A program made the position numbers and the translations under genes. Under the pieces are notes generated by a model that searched no databases, was not told where the DNA came from, and saw nothing but the letters and a program-made list of their open reading frames with translations. A stretch of 64,000 bases of DNA from Simmondsia chinensis (taxonomy: Eukaryota; Streptophyta; Magnoliopsida; Caryophyllales; Simmondsiaceae). Below, in pieces: positions 1 through 11,918 of the stretch. The DNA lies in contig JAGTTD010000001.1 in the NCBI GenBank assembly GCA_018398585.1, positions 21,283,750 to 21,347,749 of the forward strand, read 5' to 3'. The stretch's first letter is position 1. The number at the start of each line of letters is the position of its first letter.

Positions 1-621
1 ACTACTGGTACAACACACACTCCCATTCATCTCTAGGCACTACTCCCTTCAAGGCATTATATGGATATGATCCTCCTTCTCCTTTGTATCTGATCTATTG
101 CTCCAGAGAAGACAATTAGTGTAGCTTCTCAAAGATAATCTACACATGGCTCAGGCAAGAATGAAATACTATGCTGACAGGAAGCATTCATACAAGGCTT
201 TTGAAGTTGGGTATTTGGTGTATTTGAAGCTACAACCTTATAGACAATCCATAGTGGCAGTACGTAAGAATGTAAAACTCAGTGCCCGATATTTTGGCCC
301 TTATAGAACACTTGAGAAGCTGGGGAAGGTTGCTTATGAATTGCAGCTATCACTTGATTCATATGTCCATTCGATGTTTCACGTTTCCCTTTTGAAGAAA
401 TATGTGGAAAAGGGAAAGTCTTATTCTTCTACCCCCTCGGAAGCTGGTTCTAGTGGAGCTCTTTTACAGGTTTTGGCTACAATATTGGATTCTTCGGTGA
501 TTTAGCAATCAGGGAAGCATGTTGAAGAAGTTTTGGTGCTGTGGAGCAATTTAGCTAAAGAAGATTCAACTTGGGAAGAGTTGAAGTTCCTACAAAGTCA
601 ATCCCCTTTGTTTTATTCTTG
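1..621 (+). pseudogene. E0 pol 3' end: integrase C-terminus and chromodomain
   Basis: The frame starts in the integrase tail (NTHSHSSLGTTPFKALYGYD). Next come the linker starting MAQARMKYYADRK and the GPY/F module (ARYFGPYRTLEKLGKVAYEL, then FHVSLLKKY), which binds DNA during integration. A chromodomain remnant follows (EEVLVLWSNLAKEDSTWEEL); this module targets chromoviruses to chromatin. Compared with E1 there is a small deletion near 84-90, a frameshift before 146 and a stop at 503-505 ahead of the chromodomain. The gene is dead. Confidence 0.88.
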
Positions 622-650
622 ACACAAGAATGTTTTCAAGGGGAGAGCAT

Positions 651-1012
651 TGTTATGATTCAAGATTCATTGGGCTATTAAAGAACATCAAATTGTTGTG
701 TTTTACTGGTTTGATAGCCGTAGGAGTTTAAACGTTAGGTTTGGCACCAAAGTTTGTTTGTTAGGTAATAAGGCGGTTAAGCTTGTGTCTAGATGCTTTG
801 TATTTCTTGACATTTTTCCCTTATTGCTCCGATTGATTCCAATTTGCATAAAGAGCAATCTATCTTGTATTTTGGAAGGTATTGAATAGAAATTGATCTC
901 TTCTTATTCTCAACCCTAACTTCTCTCTAATTCCTCATCTCTTTCACTTCTTTCTCATCTCATATTCTTTAATCCCTAAGTTATGATTCAAGATTGATCT
1001 TGAATTATAACA
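651..1012 (+). repeat. E0 3' LTR (362 bp)
   Basis: The LTR starts TGTTATGATTCAAG directly after a purine-rich tract (CAAGGGGAGAGCAT, 637-650) and ends TTATAACA. Its last 34 bases form an inverted repeat with 13-base arms (one mismatch) and a 6-base loop. One arm equals the first bases of the LTR. The same arrangement occurs in E1 and N2. The pyrimidine-rich stretch at 900-980 resembles the R/U5 region of E1. Confidence 0.88.
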
Positions 1013-1540
1013 CAGTAAAGATAGGTTTGGTCATTGGCGGTGGTGAGTCGATCAAGTGGGTTATGTGACATAAAGGTGGTTCTTCTAATGTGTTCTCATC
1101 CCTCATTGTTTTGGAATTAGTTTGTTCCCCTGGGTTAGTGACGGTACTGCTAGGTAAGGAATCTTTGGACCTCTCAAAAAGTTTTTCTAATGTAGTCCCT
1201 ACCTGAGTTTCTAAATTTTGGATGGAGGCTTCTAGGTTTCTAAAGTTAGCCCTAGTTTCTTGAATAAAATTTGTTCTTTCATGCATGAACTTCCCAAATA
1301 TTTCTTCTAAATCATTTTTTTTTTCTTGAGGTAGATGAATGGGTCACCAAGATGCTTCACGAGTGTTCCAAGAAAAGCTAGAAAGGTTCAACGATCCTTC
1401 ATTGTAGGTGTTATTGTAAAGGTTGAGTTAAGAGTCTCAATGATTTGACATGTAGTTATACTGTTCACAACCCAATGAGGCGGAAGTGTTGCCCGCTTGG
1501 CACTTTGTACTAGCATGTTTACCCGCACAAAATTCATATC
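1013..1540 (-). pseudogene. Athila-like gag fragment
   Basis: Minus-strand frames give the gag region of Athila-type elements. A piece reading CEQYNY, NNTYNEGSLNLSSFSW lies near 1,340-1,480, followed by a helical segment with RANFRNLEASIQNLETQVG at about 1,190-1,260. The segment continues with a proline/serine-rich part (SLPSSTVTNPGEQ). In the family this stretch follows the gag zinc-finger region and precedes the protease. Stops and frameshifts break it and E0 cuts it at 1,012. The identification rests on remembered family motifs. Confidence 0.65.
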
Positions 1541-2183
1541 TAACTATAGGAGCATGAGCAACATTGACACTTATGTATCCAATTGCTTTTGAATTAGTGA
1601 GATTTGAGAAGACAATGACGTGAATGTTTTAACTTCAAGAATTTCCACCGATCTTCTTGTTACAACATGATATTGAGGTCTCATATAGTTGTTGCAAGCC
1701 ATCATCTCTAGCAACATTCTTTGTTAAACCTATGGATCTGAGGGAGTAATGTCTCCTCATTGCAATCTTAGGATATAAAATAAAAAAAATAAACTTCAAA
1801 GTTAAAAGAAATATAATAATATTGAGAAAGTACAACAATATAATAATATAACACAAAACTAAACAAAAACCAATTTTTTTTTGGGGGGGGGGGGGGGGGG
1901 GGGGGGGGGTACTAACACTGATGTTTTGAGATATTTTAAAATAACATTCTTTAGTTTCAAAAAATTATCTAGGTGAATTTAAAAGTTAAAAAAATGAGTT
2001 GGAGGGGTAGTAACACTAATGTTTTTAAAAAAAAACCTCAAAATAACAACTTTAACTTTGAAAATTTTATCAAAATAAACTATAAGTAAAAGAAAGATAA
2101 AAAAATAAAGAGAAAACATAAGAAAAACAACAAAATAACACAAGCTTAACAAAACTTTAGGCAAAACTTCCCAAAACAACTAA

Positions 2184-2214
<31 letters not shown>

Positions 2215-2520
2215 GGTATTTTCAAAACAACAATCTTAAGTTCTTAAAAATTTATCTAAATGAACTTAAAAGTTAAAAGAAAGATATAAATAATGATAAA
2301 ACACAAAAAAGTACAACAATATGACATAAAACTTAACAAAAACACGAATTTGTGCCATACAAAAAAATTTAAACATCTTCACAAATCAACAAAGTAAATG
2401 AAATAAATGAAAGAAAAGAGCTTTCTTCTTCAAATTTAAACAAAATTTAAAAGTTTGAATGAAATAACTTCAAATTAGTACTCAAACTATGTGGTATCAA
2501 TTTCACTCAAATAAAAACAA
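1541..2520 (-). other. Athila-like leader with diverged direct repeats and homopolymers
   Basis: No gene is seen here. The stretch holds about three diverged copies of an AT-rich unit (around 1,770-1,880, 1,905-2,180 and 2,200-2,350). Shared phrases are AAAGTTAAAAGAAA, AGTACAACAATAT and TAACACAA-AAC. Two units end in long homopolymers: about 30 G after T8 at 1,872-1,909, and about 30 T at 2,186-2,214. It separates the primer site from gag, as the long leaders of this lineage do. Confidence 0.6.
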
Positions 2521-2538
2521 TCCCCAGCAACGGCACTA
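2521..2538 (-). other. Primer-binding site of the Athila-like element
   Basis: On the minus strand the 18 bases read TAGTGCCGTTGCTGGGGA, close to the TGGCGCCGTTGCCGGGGA primer site common in Athila/Tat elements. Three positions differ, all of them C-to-T or G-to-A transitions. Confidence 0.8.
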
Positions 2539-2544
2539 AAAACT

Positions 2545-5500
2545 TGGTGCTTATGGGTATGGCTTAGAAAGTGCACTAAATCATATCATGTATTACAGAA
2601 TGAGTAGAGTATCGTTCCCACGAGAATTGATTATTAAGTGAGTACCGAAATTAGTAGTTTCAGCTATTTGAAAAATAGAAAATTGTAATTTTGATATGTA
2701 AAAAATAAAATGAAAAGAACTAAATATGGTTACTGATTTTTTTGAAAGTTTTCTGATTTAATAAGATCCAAGGCATCCGGTTTTACCTAATTGTATTAAT
2801 ACGCCTTTGTATTCTCAATATTTAAGTTGTTATTATGTGTTGATGGTCGAAAACCCTAATTCACTAAATATTCTCTCTGTTCGGACGGATTTCAAAACTT
2901 TTCTCTAATTTAATTAATTAATGCAGTCGAAGGGCTTAAAATTCTTAATTTTAAACCTAATGTTGATTTAAAATTTTTAATTTTAAATCTACAGATTTAA
3001 TTTCTTAATTTAAACCTACAGGCCTTATAATAATACATTCATAATAATAACATGAACCTAAAACAAGCATAATAAGAAAAACTGTAAATAAATAGAAAAG
3101 CGAAAACTTAAATGAGAAGGAAAGAAAAACATTCCCGGAATTGCTTCAAAATAAGAATACCAGAAAGATAATAAACAACGAGAAAGTTGAGAAAACCGAG
3201 GCCCAGCTATCTTCTACACAATGACCTCAAAATGTCCAGAGAGTGGGCTCTGAAAAATATTAAACTTGAGGGGAAAAAATTTCAAGAGAAATTTCTCTCC
3301 CACTAGGTATCCGAAAGTCAACACTTTTAGAAAAAATTAATTTTAAACTCTAAATTAAAAATGCCAAAACTTGAAATAAGTACCCATATTTATAAGAGGA
3401 TACCGAAGCAAAAAAAATCCCAAATGTTCGATGTGGGACGCAAAACCTCAATGCAAAACGCAGTGTTTTATTCAAAATCAAGTCAAACGATGCATTTCAT
3501 CTTAAGTCAAACCACGTGCCTTTGTCCTCTTTTCGAGGGCCACGTGGCGGGCCATGAATGACCCGCACGCGTGCACGCGGAAACCCAGCAGGGATGTGTT
3601 GCACACTTTTTCAAAAATTATTTTATTTTATAATTTTTATTTTTCAATCACCTCACGAATAATATTTAGCAAAATTAAATTTACTTATCTCATGAATTCT
3701 TTAATATTTTTTCGATGGCAATAAATACATAGGCTTGTGCAGGGACCTTGAGGATAATTTAAATTTAACTCTAAATGCGTTAAATTAATTACCATCTCAT
3801 GATAAAATTTAATTACCAATTAACGAGACTTAATTCCAGTAAATAAATCCCATTGCACTCTAGACTTAAACCATTTATTTTATATCTCCCAAATAGACTA
3901 TATTAATGACAACAACCCCTCCATCTAGATGTCCATGACAAAGAATAATTATAACTACTACCATTATCCTTCTCAAAGCTTCTCTATTAGATACCGACTT
4001 GCCTTTTACTGAACAATTCATTTCTAGTTGAACATATTCATAGCATAAATTTCACATGCCAAACACTTGGAATACTTGGCTGAAGATTCCAAACTATTCA
4101 AACACTTGCAAATCAACTAAGGGGAGATCTATACCTCATAAGAGATTGTAGATTCTATATTAAATAACTGATCCTTGTCACACTTTATGCCGCTACCCAG
4201 TGCATGTGGGAATTCTGTCATTCACGTAGACCTTACTTATCGTACACCAAAGTAACTAACACTCCGTGCATAAGTCCAGAATAATCTCAGGATTTAGAGT
4301 CATCATTCAAATAATACAACATTAATCACTCATCTCCTATAGTAGTATAGAAACAAACAACTCCGATGGTCCAACTCAGTGTGTTGATCTTACTAAACAC
4401 ACCAACCTGACACTTTTGGATCACCATCTACATGACCAAGACAAGTCATCTAAAGTGTCACATCCTAGTATTAGCGTACAAATGGTCCAAACTTGTCTTT
4501 AACAATGAGTTTTTCAAACAACAATTCATACCATTTGTTCCAAGTCTATCTGTGGGTTAATCTCATAAACACTTAGACCAAACATGTAAATTATAGTATG
4601 AGGACTGCACCCATCTTATGAATGTTACCAAAGAAAATCACATGCAGTATAAATGCCCACTTGCACAAATTTAACAAGGAAACGACTAGAACCTCAATTT
4701 TATTCATTAATAAAATAACATTACAGGATAAATTTAGATTTTTAGGACACTATTCCTAACACTCTCACGAGAAACATTTAGCATACCATTTATATATTAG
4801 CTCATCAAATTCTTACATGAATTTAAGTAAGAAAAGTGTTTTGACGATTCATGGTTTTCACTTAAGACCACACAAATCACATTAATCTATCTCTAAGTGT
4901 TTTGAAGATTCATAGTTTTCACTTAAGACCACACAAATCACATTAATATATCTCTAACATTCGCTCAATTTGTGGTGTTTATTACTTTATCAATCATCAT
5001 AAACTCCTCTCTGACTCATTATGAATAGTTACAGGCTTTCAATGGTGATCAAGAATTCAAAACTCATGAAGACCAATAATAAACACTTCAACAACGCAAT
5101 AAACAAACTTTGAATATGTCGAATTAGAAAAGAGCGTATATTACAACTTAGGCTATATTTTAGCCTTGAAAAAACAAAATTAATTCATGGTAGACATGAC
5201 ATAACGCAAAACTAAAACAAAATTCATGAACTTAAAGAAGAAAAGGGTAGAAAAGAACTCGAAATTGAAAAATTACAAACTAAACTATTTCTTTTCTCTT
5301 CCTTCCCTCCTTCTAACCTATACTTATGTGCTTTTTTCCACAGAATTGGATGCTATTTGCTCTTGATTTCATCCCTATTTATACAAGCTACCAATTACAT
5401 AAAATAAAATAAAAAATACATGAACTTGCTCCTTATTTGCTTACTTTGTCGCTCCCTTTACTTTGCAAATTGACGCAAGTTGCTTGTTTCTTGATGTGTT

Positions 5501-5816
5501 CAATGTATTCTTGCTTTTGATTTGCTTGTTTTTCCACCCAAAGTTGCAAATTGCAACAAGTTGTTCATGTTCTTGTTCTTTTTTTTCTTAGCCATTGGTT
5601 GATGTAGTTTTCCCATTTTTGCTTTTGTTTTATGCATCTTAATTCCACTTGTTGATGTTGATAATAAAACCTAGCAAGAATTAGCATAAAATGAGTGTTT
5701 TTGCAAGGAAATAACAATAGGAGCGAAAAAGAGCAAAAGAAATAAAAACTAGATGCAAAATAGTTTGTAATTGAACCAAAATGATTGAATAATTATATAC
5801 GAAATTGGACTTATCA
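2545..5816 (-). repeat. Athila-like 5' LTR, interrupted by a solo LTR
   Basis: The LTR runs on the minus strand from TGATAAGTCC at 5,816 to GCACCA near 2,545. Removing the nested copia solo LTR (2,878-4,761) and one TSD leaves about 1.38 kb. A TATA-like TATAAATAG lies on the minus strand near 5,375-5,385. Around 4,840-4,960 a segment of about 70 bp is directly duplicated (TTTTCACTTAAGACCACACA occurs twice). Confidence 0.75.
2878..4761 (-). repeat. Solo copia LTR R1 (1,884 bp), TSD CTCTC
   Basis: On the minus strand it starts TGTTAGGAATAGTGTCCTA and ends GTCCGAACA. It is flanked by a perfect 5-bp duplication, CTCTC (2,873-2,877 and 4,762-4,766). It belongs to the same copia LTR family as C2 and the copies at 6,989, 12,210, 13,636, 18,204 and 34,563. 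No coding sequence adjoins it, so it is a product of LTR-LTR recombination. Confidence 0.92.
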
Positions 5817-6492
5817 AGGGGGCTTTCGCTATGAATTCAAACGTTGGAACCAAGGATTTATCTCCAATACTAAATTCAGGGCACGTTCATTAAATATTTA
5901 TGAGCACAAAAGAAAGTTTAAAGGCCAGGCGTGGGTGGAGTTTCCGAGAAAGAAGGAGCAGCAGTTATTTCTTGTTTCCTATGAATAAATGATGTTGCAT
6001 CAGTCCGAAGGAGTACACAAACACTCATTACAAAACTTCTTCAAGTTTTCTTTTAAAGCACACTTGTGCGTTTTGCTTTAGGAGTAGCGTAACTTAGCTT
6101 TGCGTAGGGTAACGTAGATCTCTGCTAAACTTACCTTCATAATAATACAGTTCCCAAGCTTCAAGTATGACTTTCCAGTTTTGGTCTGAGGCTTTAGTTT
6201 AAGGCTCTAACGACTGAGGCTTGTCCTTGATTGCATTAGTCTTAACAATATTGTCATTGCTGGATAAGTCAGGTGAACTTAGGTTTACGCCATCGATTAG
6301 GGCTCAGAGGGCCAAGGCTTGTCCCTTGATTGCGTTGGTCCTAATCTAGGGACCTAAATACAGTTTGCTCCATCTTAATCATGTCAGACCTAAACTCATT
6401 CGAGCTATTATAAATCAAGGGTGTCAGCTTAAAAACTTGATTGATTCGGCTTGTAAGTGGACTGCTGAGCTCTTGGGTTTGTCACCACCCCA
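5817..6492 (+). repeat. N 5' LTR, 3' portion
   Basis: It is similar throughout to 11,255-11,913. Shared landmarks include ACCAAGGATTT, CTTCAAGTATGACTTTCCAG, CTCATTCGAG and GCTTGTAAGTGGA. The 5' part was separated from it by the Athila-like insertion and lies outside the window. The 67-codon plus frame at 5,785-5,988 crosses the Athila boundary and is not a gene. Confidence 0.75.
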
Positions 6493-6988
6493 GTTCCTGA
6501 ATTTTTAAGTGTATGAGGAAAGATGTCTTGGGCCCTGCTCTGTCACTGTAATTGCAACTTAATTTAGGTCCATATCCATTTAATTTTGTTTTATACAAAT
6601 ACGCAAAAAAATCCACAAAAGCATTTAATAAAAGTCTTCTTAATTGAAGCGTAAGAAATAATTACGGTATAACCAAAGTCAGGTACAACAACATGTGACA
6701 ACCGTTTCTTCGAAAACGGTGAGTGGTTGAGGTCAAAGTCGTGCGGTTCATAATTAGGGGCACTCCCTAGTCGCTGTGAGTCCCTTTTGTACGCCTGTTT
6801 TGTTTTCACATTTACGGCGGCCACACACACAAAAACTTGAAACAAAATAGACTAAACAACAACATCATGGTCAAATCCAAACCCTAAGTCAAACATTTGA
6901 ATGACTTGAGGGGTGCATTGCCTAGAATGAGGACCCGTGACCTCAAGATGAATCCATTGAAATGTGCTTTTGGCGTGCCAGCTAGGAA
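6493..6988 (+). other. N leader region
   Basis: This follows the 5' LTR and ends with the motif TGGCGTGCCAGCTAGG at 6,971-6,986, where a copia LTR has inserted. I found no primer site with confidence and no coding capacity beyond a spurious minus frame. Confidence 0.5.
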
Positions 6989-8221
6989 TGTTAGGAACAG
7001 TATCATGAAAATTCAAATTTATCATGTAATCATTACTTTAGTATAATATGAAATTTGAGTTCTAGTTGTTTCCTTGTTAAATTGTTGTAAGTGAGTATAT
7101 ATATTACATGTTCGTTCAGAGTGGATTATGGGATTAAGCCACAAATACACTTGGAACAAATGGAATGAAATGTTATTTGAAAAATTCGCAGTAAGTGACA
7201 AGTTTGGACTACTTGTCTGCGAAGGCTATAACATGACACTTTAGATGACATGTCCTAATCATGTAAATAGTGATCCATAAAGTATTATGTTTGTGTGTCT
7301 AATAAGATTAATACACTGAGTTGGGCCATGTGAGTTACTTGTTTCTAGAGTACTATCGAAAATGAGTGATTCATGATGTATTATTGTAATGACGACTCTA
7401 AATCCCGAGTATTCTGGACCTGTGCATGGAATGTCAGTAAGCTTGGTGTACTATAAGTGAGGTCTCAATAAATGGCCGAAGTCCCATGTGCATTGATAAT
7501 GACATGAAGTGTGACACGATCAGGTATTTAATATGGAATCAATCTCTTGTCAGATACAGATGTTCCCTTAATTGATTCGCAAGTGTTTGATTTAATTTGA
7601 AACTTTGGCCAAAATGTTCCAAGTGTTTGATATTTAAAATTTATACTATGAATTTGTTCAAGTATAAATAAATTATTCAGAAAAGGATAGTAATTATGAC
7701 TATTTTTCATCATGGATATCTCATAAAGGGCTTGTTGTTGTCAATATAGTCAATTTGAAAATTCTCAAAAAAATAATTTCAGTCTAGAGTGCAGCGGAAT
7801 TTATTTAGTGGAAGTAAGTCACCATTAAATGGTAATTAAACTTTATCATGAGATGGTAATTAATTTAACCCATTTGGAGTTATATTTAAATTGACCTTGA
7901 GGTCCTTATGTAAGCCTTTATTTTAAATGCCATCAGAATAATACTAAAAAATTTATGAGATAAGTAAATTTAAATTTGTTAAACATTATTCACTAGACGA
8001 ATAAAAATCAAAATTATAAAATAAAATAATTTATTTTAAAATATTAAAATTCATAAGATAAATTTTTACATGTGGGAAACAAAAAGAAAAGATATCAGGT
8101 TGTGATTCGCGTCCCGCGGTACTGACAAATTGGCGAGTGACACGTGTCCTGCGCTGGGCGCAACACTAGAGCTATCTGCGCCTTCGGGCGTGGACCAATA
8201 GAAGCGTGCCACATGGCACGC
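6989..8221 (+). repeat. Copia LTR D, 3'-truncated
   Basis: It starts TGTTAGGAACAGTATCATG and follows the C2 LTR through the diagnostic GATGTCCCCTTA, AGTGCAGCGGAATTTATTT and GACACGTGTC landmarks. It stops near 8,221 after GCCACATGGCAC, well short of the LTR 3' end, and N sequence resumes. The last 600 bp or so of the LTR are therefore missing. Confidence 0.8.
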
Positions 8222-8620
8222 TCCTTGGCAGCCCCAACTCAAGAGGGACTTCTGGAGAATAAGGCTTGCATGTTAGAGCGAATATGGTTTGAAACATCAA
8301 GAATTGGGAAACCAGATAGGCCTTTACTTTCAGCAATCTCTTCAGTAAAGATTGGGCCTCCTAAGAGTAGAAAGGGAGCTTGCATAAGACTCTGGCCCAA
8401 GGTAGTTGAGAAGGAAACCTCTTAATTAGGATAACTTAAGACTGGCTCCATAATTAAGGTATCCATATCAACTTCCTCCTCAGTACTCGAGATCAACGAT
8501 TCAGTGTCCTAATGGGGCTCTGGTATAGTTTCTTGAGATGAAGAACTTTGTATCTCTACAATATATGGAGCTGGCCCTTCCTGTGGCTGTAATAGGCCAT
8601 GTTAGAATCTGCTTTAAAAA

Positions 8621-10620
8621 TCATGAGCGAGAACACCAATGAAGAAAAGCCAATACCTCTGATACAGGGAGCCTGGCTCTTCTTCTTCTCACAAACTGTG
8701 AGATGGGTATCTTTTCTTCTTCTTCTTCTACTGCTGCAGTGGGAATAGTTGGAGGAACAACATCCTTCTTCCTCTTTTTTGAGCGACAAACCTTGAGGGC
8801 TGGTGAAGAGGTGCCTGGAGGGGACTCCTCCAGCAGCATTTGAGTAAAACTTCTAGTCCCAGCTCTCCAGGGGTTTGTCTGGACAGATGCTGAAAAAGAA
8901 AAGAACATGGATCAGTCTTTGGTCAAGTCACTATTATTAGACTGAAGCATATTTCACAGGTGGTTGTTTACCTGATCGTGCCTTCAGTTGGGTTGGCCTG
9001 ATGTTGATGGGCCGGCTTCTTCTTGAGCTGGGACCTGTAAGCTCAGATAAAGGCATAAAATATTACGTGGCACCTCTAGCATCGAAAGAGGACCAATAGG
9101 CTTGAAACTAAGCTATAACACGTGGTGTGGCATATGGGGTGTACCTACGAACAACAGGGTATCCATAAACGGATTTCACTTCTTGGTTCAACTCGCGGAG
9201 CTCCCTAAGCTGGATAGGTTGGATGGAGAACTTCTTAGCCCACTCTAGGTTCATGGTGCTTAGACTTGTAAAAGGGACATCTTGGACCATACGAAATTTC
9301 CTGGCAAACAATCCAGGCCTATATGTTTCCAAGCCAAGATGAGTCTGGTGATAGAAGAACAAATCTTGGGGGCAAAATATTGTTTGCTAGATTTGGGAGT
9401 TGATGTCCACGTAGACATCATAATGAAAGTCTAATTTCCTAGACCATAGTGGACCAAGATTCTTCTCTCTAAAAGGAGTCCACTGAGTCCCCTTCCTACT
9501 TCGAAGAGGCATTAGTTTCTCAAGGCATTGGTTAAAGGACCATCCTAGGGGTAGTTGGACCTCATGACGAGCGAAGTACTCCCCAAAGTAGGGACCCTAT
9601 CAATTGTGGGAGCATAGGGAACCCTGGGGCAGAGCTCACGAAAATAGGCTTGCACCCAAAGCTGGACCAGCCACAAGGGACCACCTTTTTCGATAGCATA
9701 GTTCTTAGCTATAATGTCCCTAAGGCATCCATATACTTGGGCCAAGAATAATGGTCCTAAGGACAATGGACTAGTGCTAAAAGCTAAGTTTACAGTCATG
9801 GTTTTTAAAAACTTCAAAACTGAGTTAGAGGAGTTAGAAAAGAAAAACATGTTTAACCTAAACAAGTATAAGCATGCCTCTTCTTCTCTTGAAACCGTGC
9901 TCAAAGTCATGAGCCCCTGTTACAAAAATTTTAACAAAGGACTTGTAACCACTGGGCAAATCAGCTATGTAGAAGGAAGAGGCAAAAGCTTCAGCCTCAT
10001 TAGAAATAAAAGAATCTTGAGGTAAAACTTCTCCTGGCAAGAGACCTATTAAAGCTGCTATTTCCTTTAAGATAATACCAAGAAATCCCTCAAGGAGGAC
10101 AAAATGGGTTGTAACAGGTGTTCTAGCAACTAGTGAGCGCCATTATGATAGGGTAATCAAACTTGAGAGCGATGGTGGAGAGCTTGATGGCTTCGTAACT
10201 ATGAAAATTCTTCCATTTCTCTTCATTAGTCACAATTAGACTGTCCACCCACTCGGTGTATCGCTTTGACAAGAAAAGTCCATGCTTTAGAGTATGCTGC
10301 TTCTTTTAAGATGCATCTTCCTCCCCAAGAATAACCTGTAGAGTTGTGCGAAGCAGGGGTGACTCGTTAACATATGGAAAAAGTCCCAAAAAACTTGGAA
10401 CGTCTCAGGATGGTCAAAGATAGGCCTCAGGGCATAAAACAGGAAGGAAGATGAAGGATCACCCTCAAGCAACAAAGAAAGATCCTTATTAATTGTGTTA
10501 AGTTCGATTGGGCTTTAAAGCACATCAGAGACTATAAAAAGGTCTAATTGAAGCAGACGAGTCAATTGCTCGATTGGGCTGCAACAAGGCAGAGATAGCA
10601 AATGGGATTTGAGTCATCAT
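8621..10620 (-). pseudogene. Degenerate plant-mobile-domain (PMD, aminotransferase-like) gene, antisense inside N
   Basis: Minus-strand frames match the plant mobile domain in order. There is a WVD plus helix segment (YTEWVDSLIVTNEEKWKNF, then YEAIKLS) near 10,170-10,270, then a WNTCYNPF-like segment and GFLGIILKEIAALIGLLPGE near 10,030-10,110. A later helix pair reads SLGPLFLAQVYGCLRDII and GPLWLVQLWVQAYF near 9,640-9,780. A C-terminal TYRPGLFARKFRMVQDVPF (compare RVARQFG in the family) follows near 9,280-9,340, and a basic tail KKRKKD lies near 8,770. PMD proteins are known both as host silencing factors (MAIN/MAIL1 type) and as cargo of MULE and gypsy transposons. Frameshifts and stops break the gene. 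The start at ATGATGACTC (10,620) is a guess. The region 8,222-8,620 holds no recognisable gene. Confidence 0.7.
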
Positions 10621-10894
10621 TAGATCAGAGGAAGTGAAGGATGGAAAGCAAATTGAATCAAGAATCAAAGATTCAAAGAATGAAAGCAAGAACTTGTAAG
10701 AACTGCTTGAGAGAGAGAACAGAGCAAAAAAGTGAAAATTTCGAGCCCTAACTGTCGTACTTATAGACATGCAAGAAGGAAGAGCAAGCGACGCATAGTG
10801 TTCTCTCGAGCTCCCTGTAGCTGTTGAGGGTCCAATCACACAGACATTTTCCCTGTTGTAAATTTGAATTTACCAACAGATAAAAGGGGGCAAT

Positions 10895-11913
10895 TGTTTA
10901 CACCCTAATTCGAAAGGGATAGGACAACACCATTTTGATCAAAGTGCCATGTGATTAACACGTGAGGCCTCCCTCGCAGGGAATCAAGCCTTCAGGTGCT
11001 AAAGTAACGTTATCTTGAGCCCAGTATCCTAAAGAGATGATTTTCCTAACAAGGGTGTCAGCCACTCGAGGACTCAAGATGGTTAAAGGTTAAAAGGAGC
11101 TCGAGTTCAAGGGACTGCTAAAAAGGCTACAGGATAGCTAGTTTCCAGGCTCGAGGTGGTTACTTAAAGATCAATCTCATATGCTTGGGCACTAAGCTTA
11201 ATCCAAGAGTTCGTGAGGTTTCTAGAAGGGAATTCCATTAAGATTACGGATGTAGGCACCAAGGATTTCCCTCCAATACTAAATTTAAGACACATTCATT
11301 GAAGTGCACAAAAAAGGAGCTTAGTGGCCAGACATGGGTGAAGTTGCCATAAAAATAGGAGCAGCTGTTAATTTTTGTTTCCTGTAAATAAAGGACTCTG
11401 CGTCAATTCAAAGTAGTACGCACACTCAATTCAAAAGTTCTTCAAGTATTCTTTACAGCACACTTGCACCTTTTCCATAAAACTAGCATAACTTAGCAGT
11501 AGATTAACGTAGAACTTGCTGTACTTGCTTCATTGGTAATACCATTTCTCAGACTTCAAGTATGACTTTCCAGTTTTAATCTATTCCCAAGTTTCAACAA
11601 GTTGAGAATTTAAGCTTTAGTTTAAGGCTTTGTAGGCCAAGGTTTGACCTTGATTCCATTGGTCTTAACGTTACTGTCACTGCTTAATAGGTTAGGTGAA
11701 CATAGGGTCATGCCATTATTTTAGGCTTGGACAGCCAAGGCTTAACCTTGAGTATGTTGGTCCCTCAGTGACCTAAATACGGTTTCCTACACCTTAATCT
11801 TGTCAGACATTAACTCATTCGAGTTAATATAAGTCAAGGGTGCCAGGGTAAAAAAACCTGATTAACTTGGGCTTGTAAGTGGAATGTTCAGCTCTTAGGT
11901 TTGTCTCCATCCA
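10895..11913 (+). repeat. N 3' LTR (about 1,019 bp)
   Basis: It starts TGTTTACACCC directly after the purine tract TAAAAGGGGGCAAT (10,881-10,894). Its 3' part matches the 5' LTR remnant. The end near CCATCCA (11,913) is placed where similarity to the 5' copy stops. Copia RNase H sequence follows. Two other LTR fragments that begin at this same TGTTTA terminus occur at 12,344 (plus) and 15,961 (minus). Confidence 0.75.
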
Positions 11914-11918
11914 ATTCA

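Larger units (their letters stand above)
1..1012 (+). mobile_element. E0: 3' end of a Ty3/gypsy chromovirus
   Basis: This is the 3' part of a chromovirus: integrase C-terminus, chromodomain, polypurine tract and one complete LTR. The rest lies left of the window. It is a close relative of E1 (41,711-54,397), which has the same protein end, LTR ends and leader type. The element ends at 1,012 in the middle of a minus-strand Athila-like gag, so it inserted into that older element. Its 5-bp TSD cannot be tested because the left end is missing. Confidence 0.9.
1013..5816 (-). mobile_element. Athila/Tat-like Ty3/gypsy element, 5' part
   Basis: On the minus strand the order is LTR (5,816 to 2,545), primer site (2,538-2,521), a long AT-rich leader, then gag (about 1,540 to 1,013). 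E0 truncates it there; the pol part lies outside the window. The LTR starts TGATAAG and its 3' part holds the motif typical of this lineage (plus strand: AGTATCGTTCCCACGAGAA). It begins inside the 5' LTR of element N, so it inserted into N. Confidence 0.8.
5817..11913 (+). mobile_element. N: Tat-like non-autonomous retroelement with an antisense plant-mobile-domain gene
   Basis: Two related LTRs (a remnant at 5,817-6,492 and a full one at 10,895-11,913) enclose a leader, a nested copia LTR and a minus-strand plant-mobile-domain pseudogene. The plus orientation is shown by the purine tract TAAAAGGGGGCAAT just before the 3' LTR, and by a leader motif TGGCGTGCCAGCTAGG (6,971-6,986) that resembles the GGCGCGCCAGGTAGGGG signature of plant Tat-type leaders. 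I see no reverse transcriptase or integrase, so it looks non-autonomous. N sits inside copia fragment A. Confidence 0.7.

Noticed and set aside
1635..2179. Minus-strand frames with hydrophobic, transmembrane-like sequence
   Set aside because: They are products of AT-rich leader repeats and T-runs (many F, I and L codons), without conserved motifs.
8144..8425. 93-codon plus frame as a gene
   Set aside because: It crosses the junction between the truncated copia LTR D and N sequence, and lies opposite the end of the PMD pseudogene region.
9714..10025. Plus frame of 103 codons
   Set aside because: It is antisense to the best-matching PMD segment and has no family resemblance of its own.
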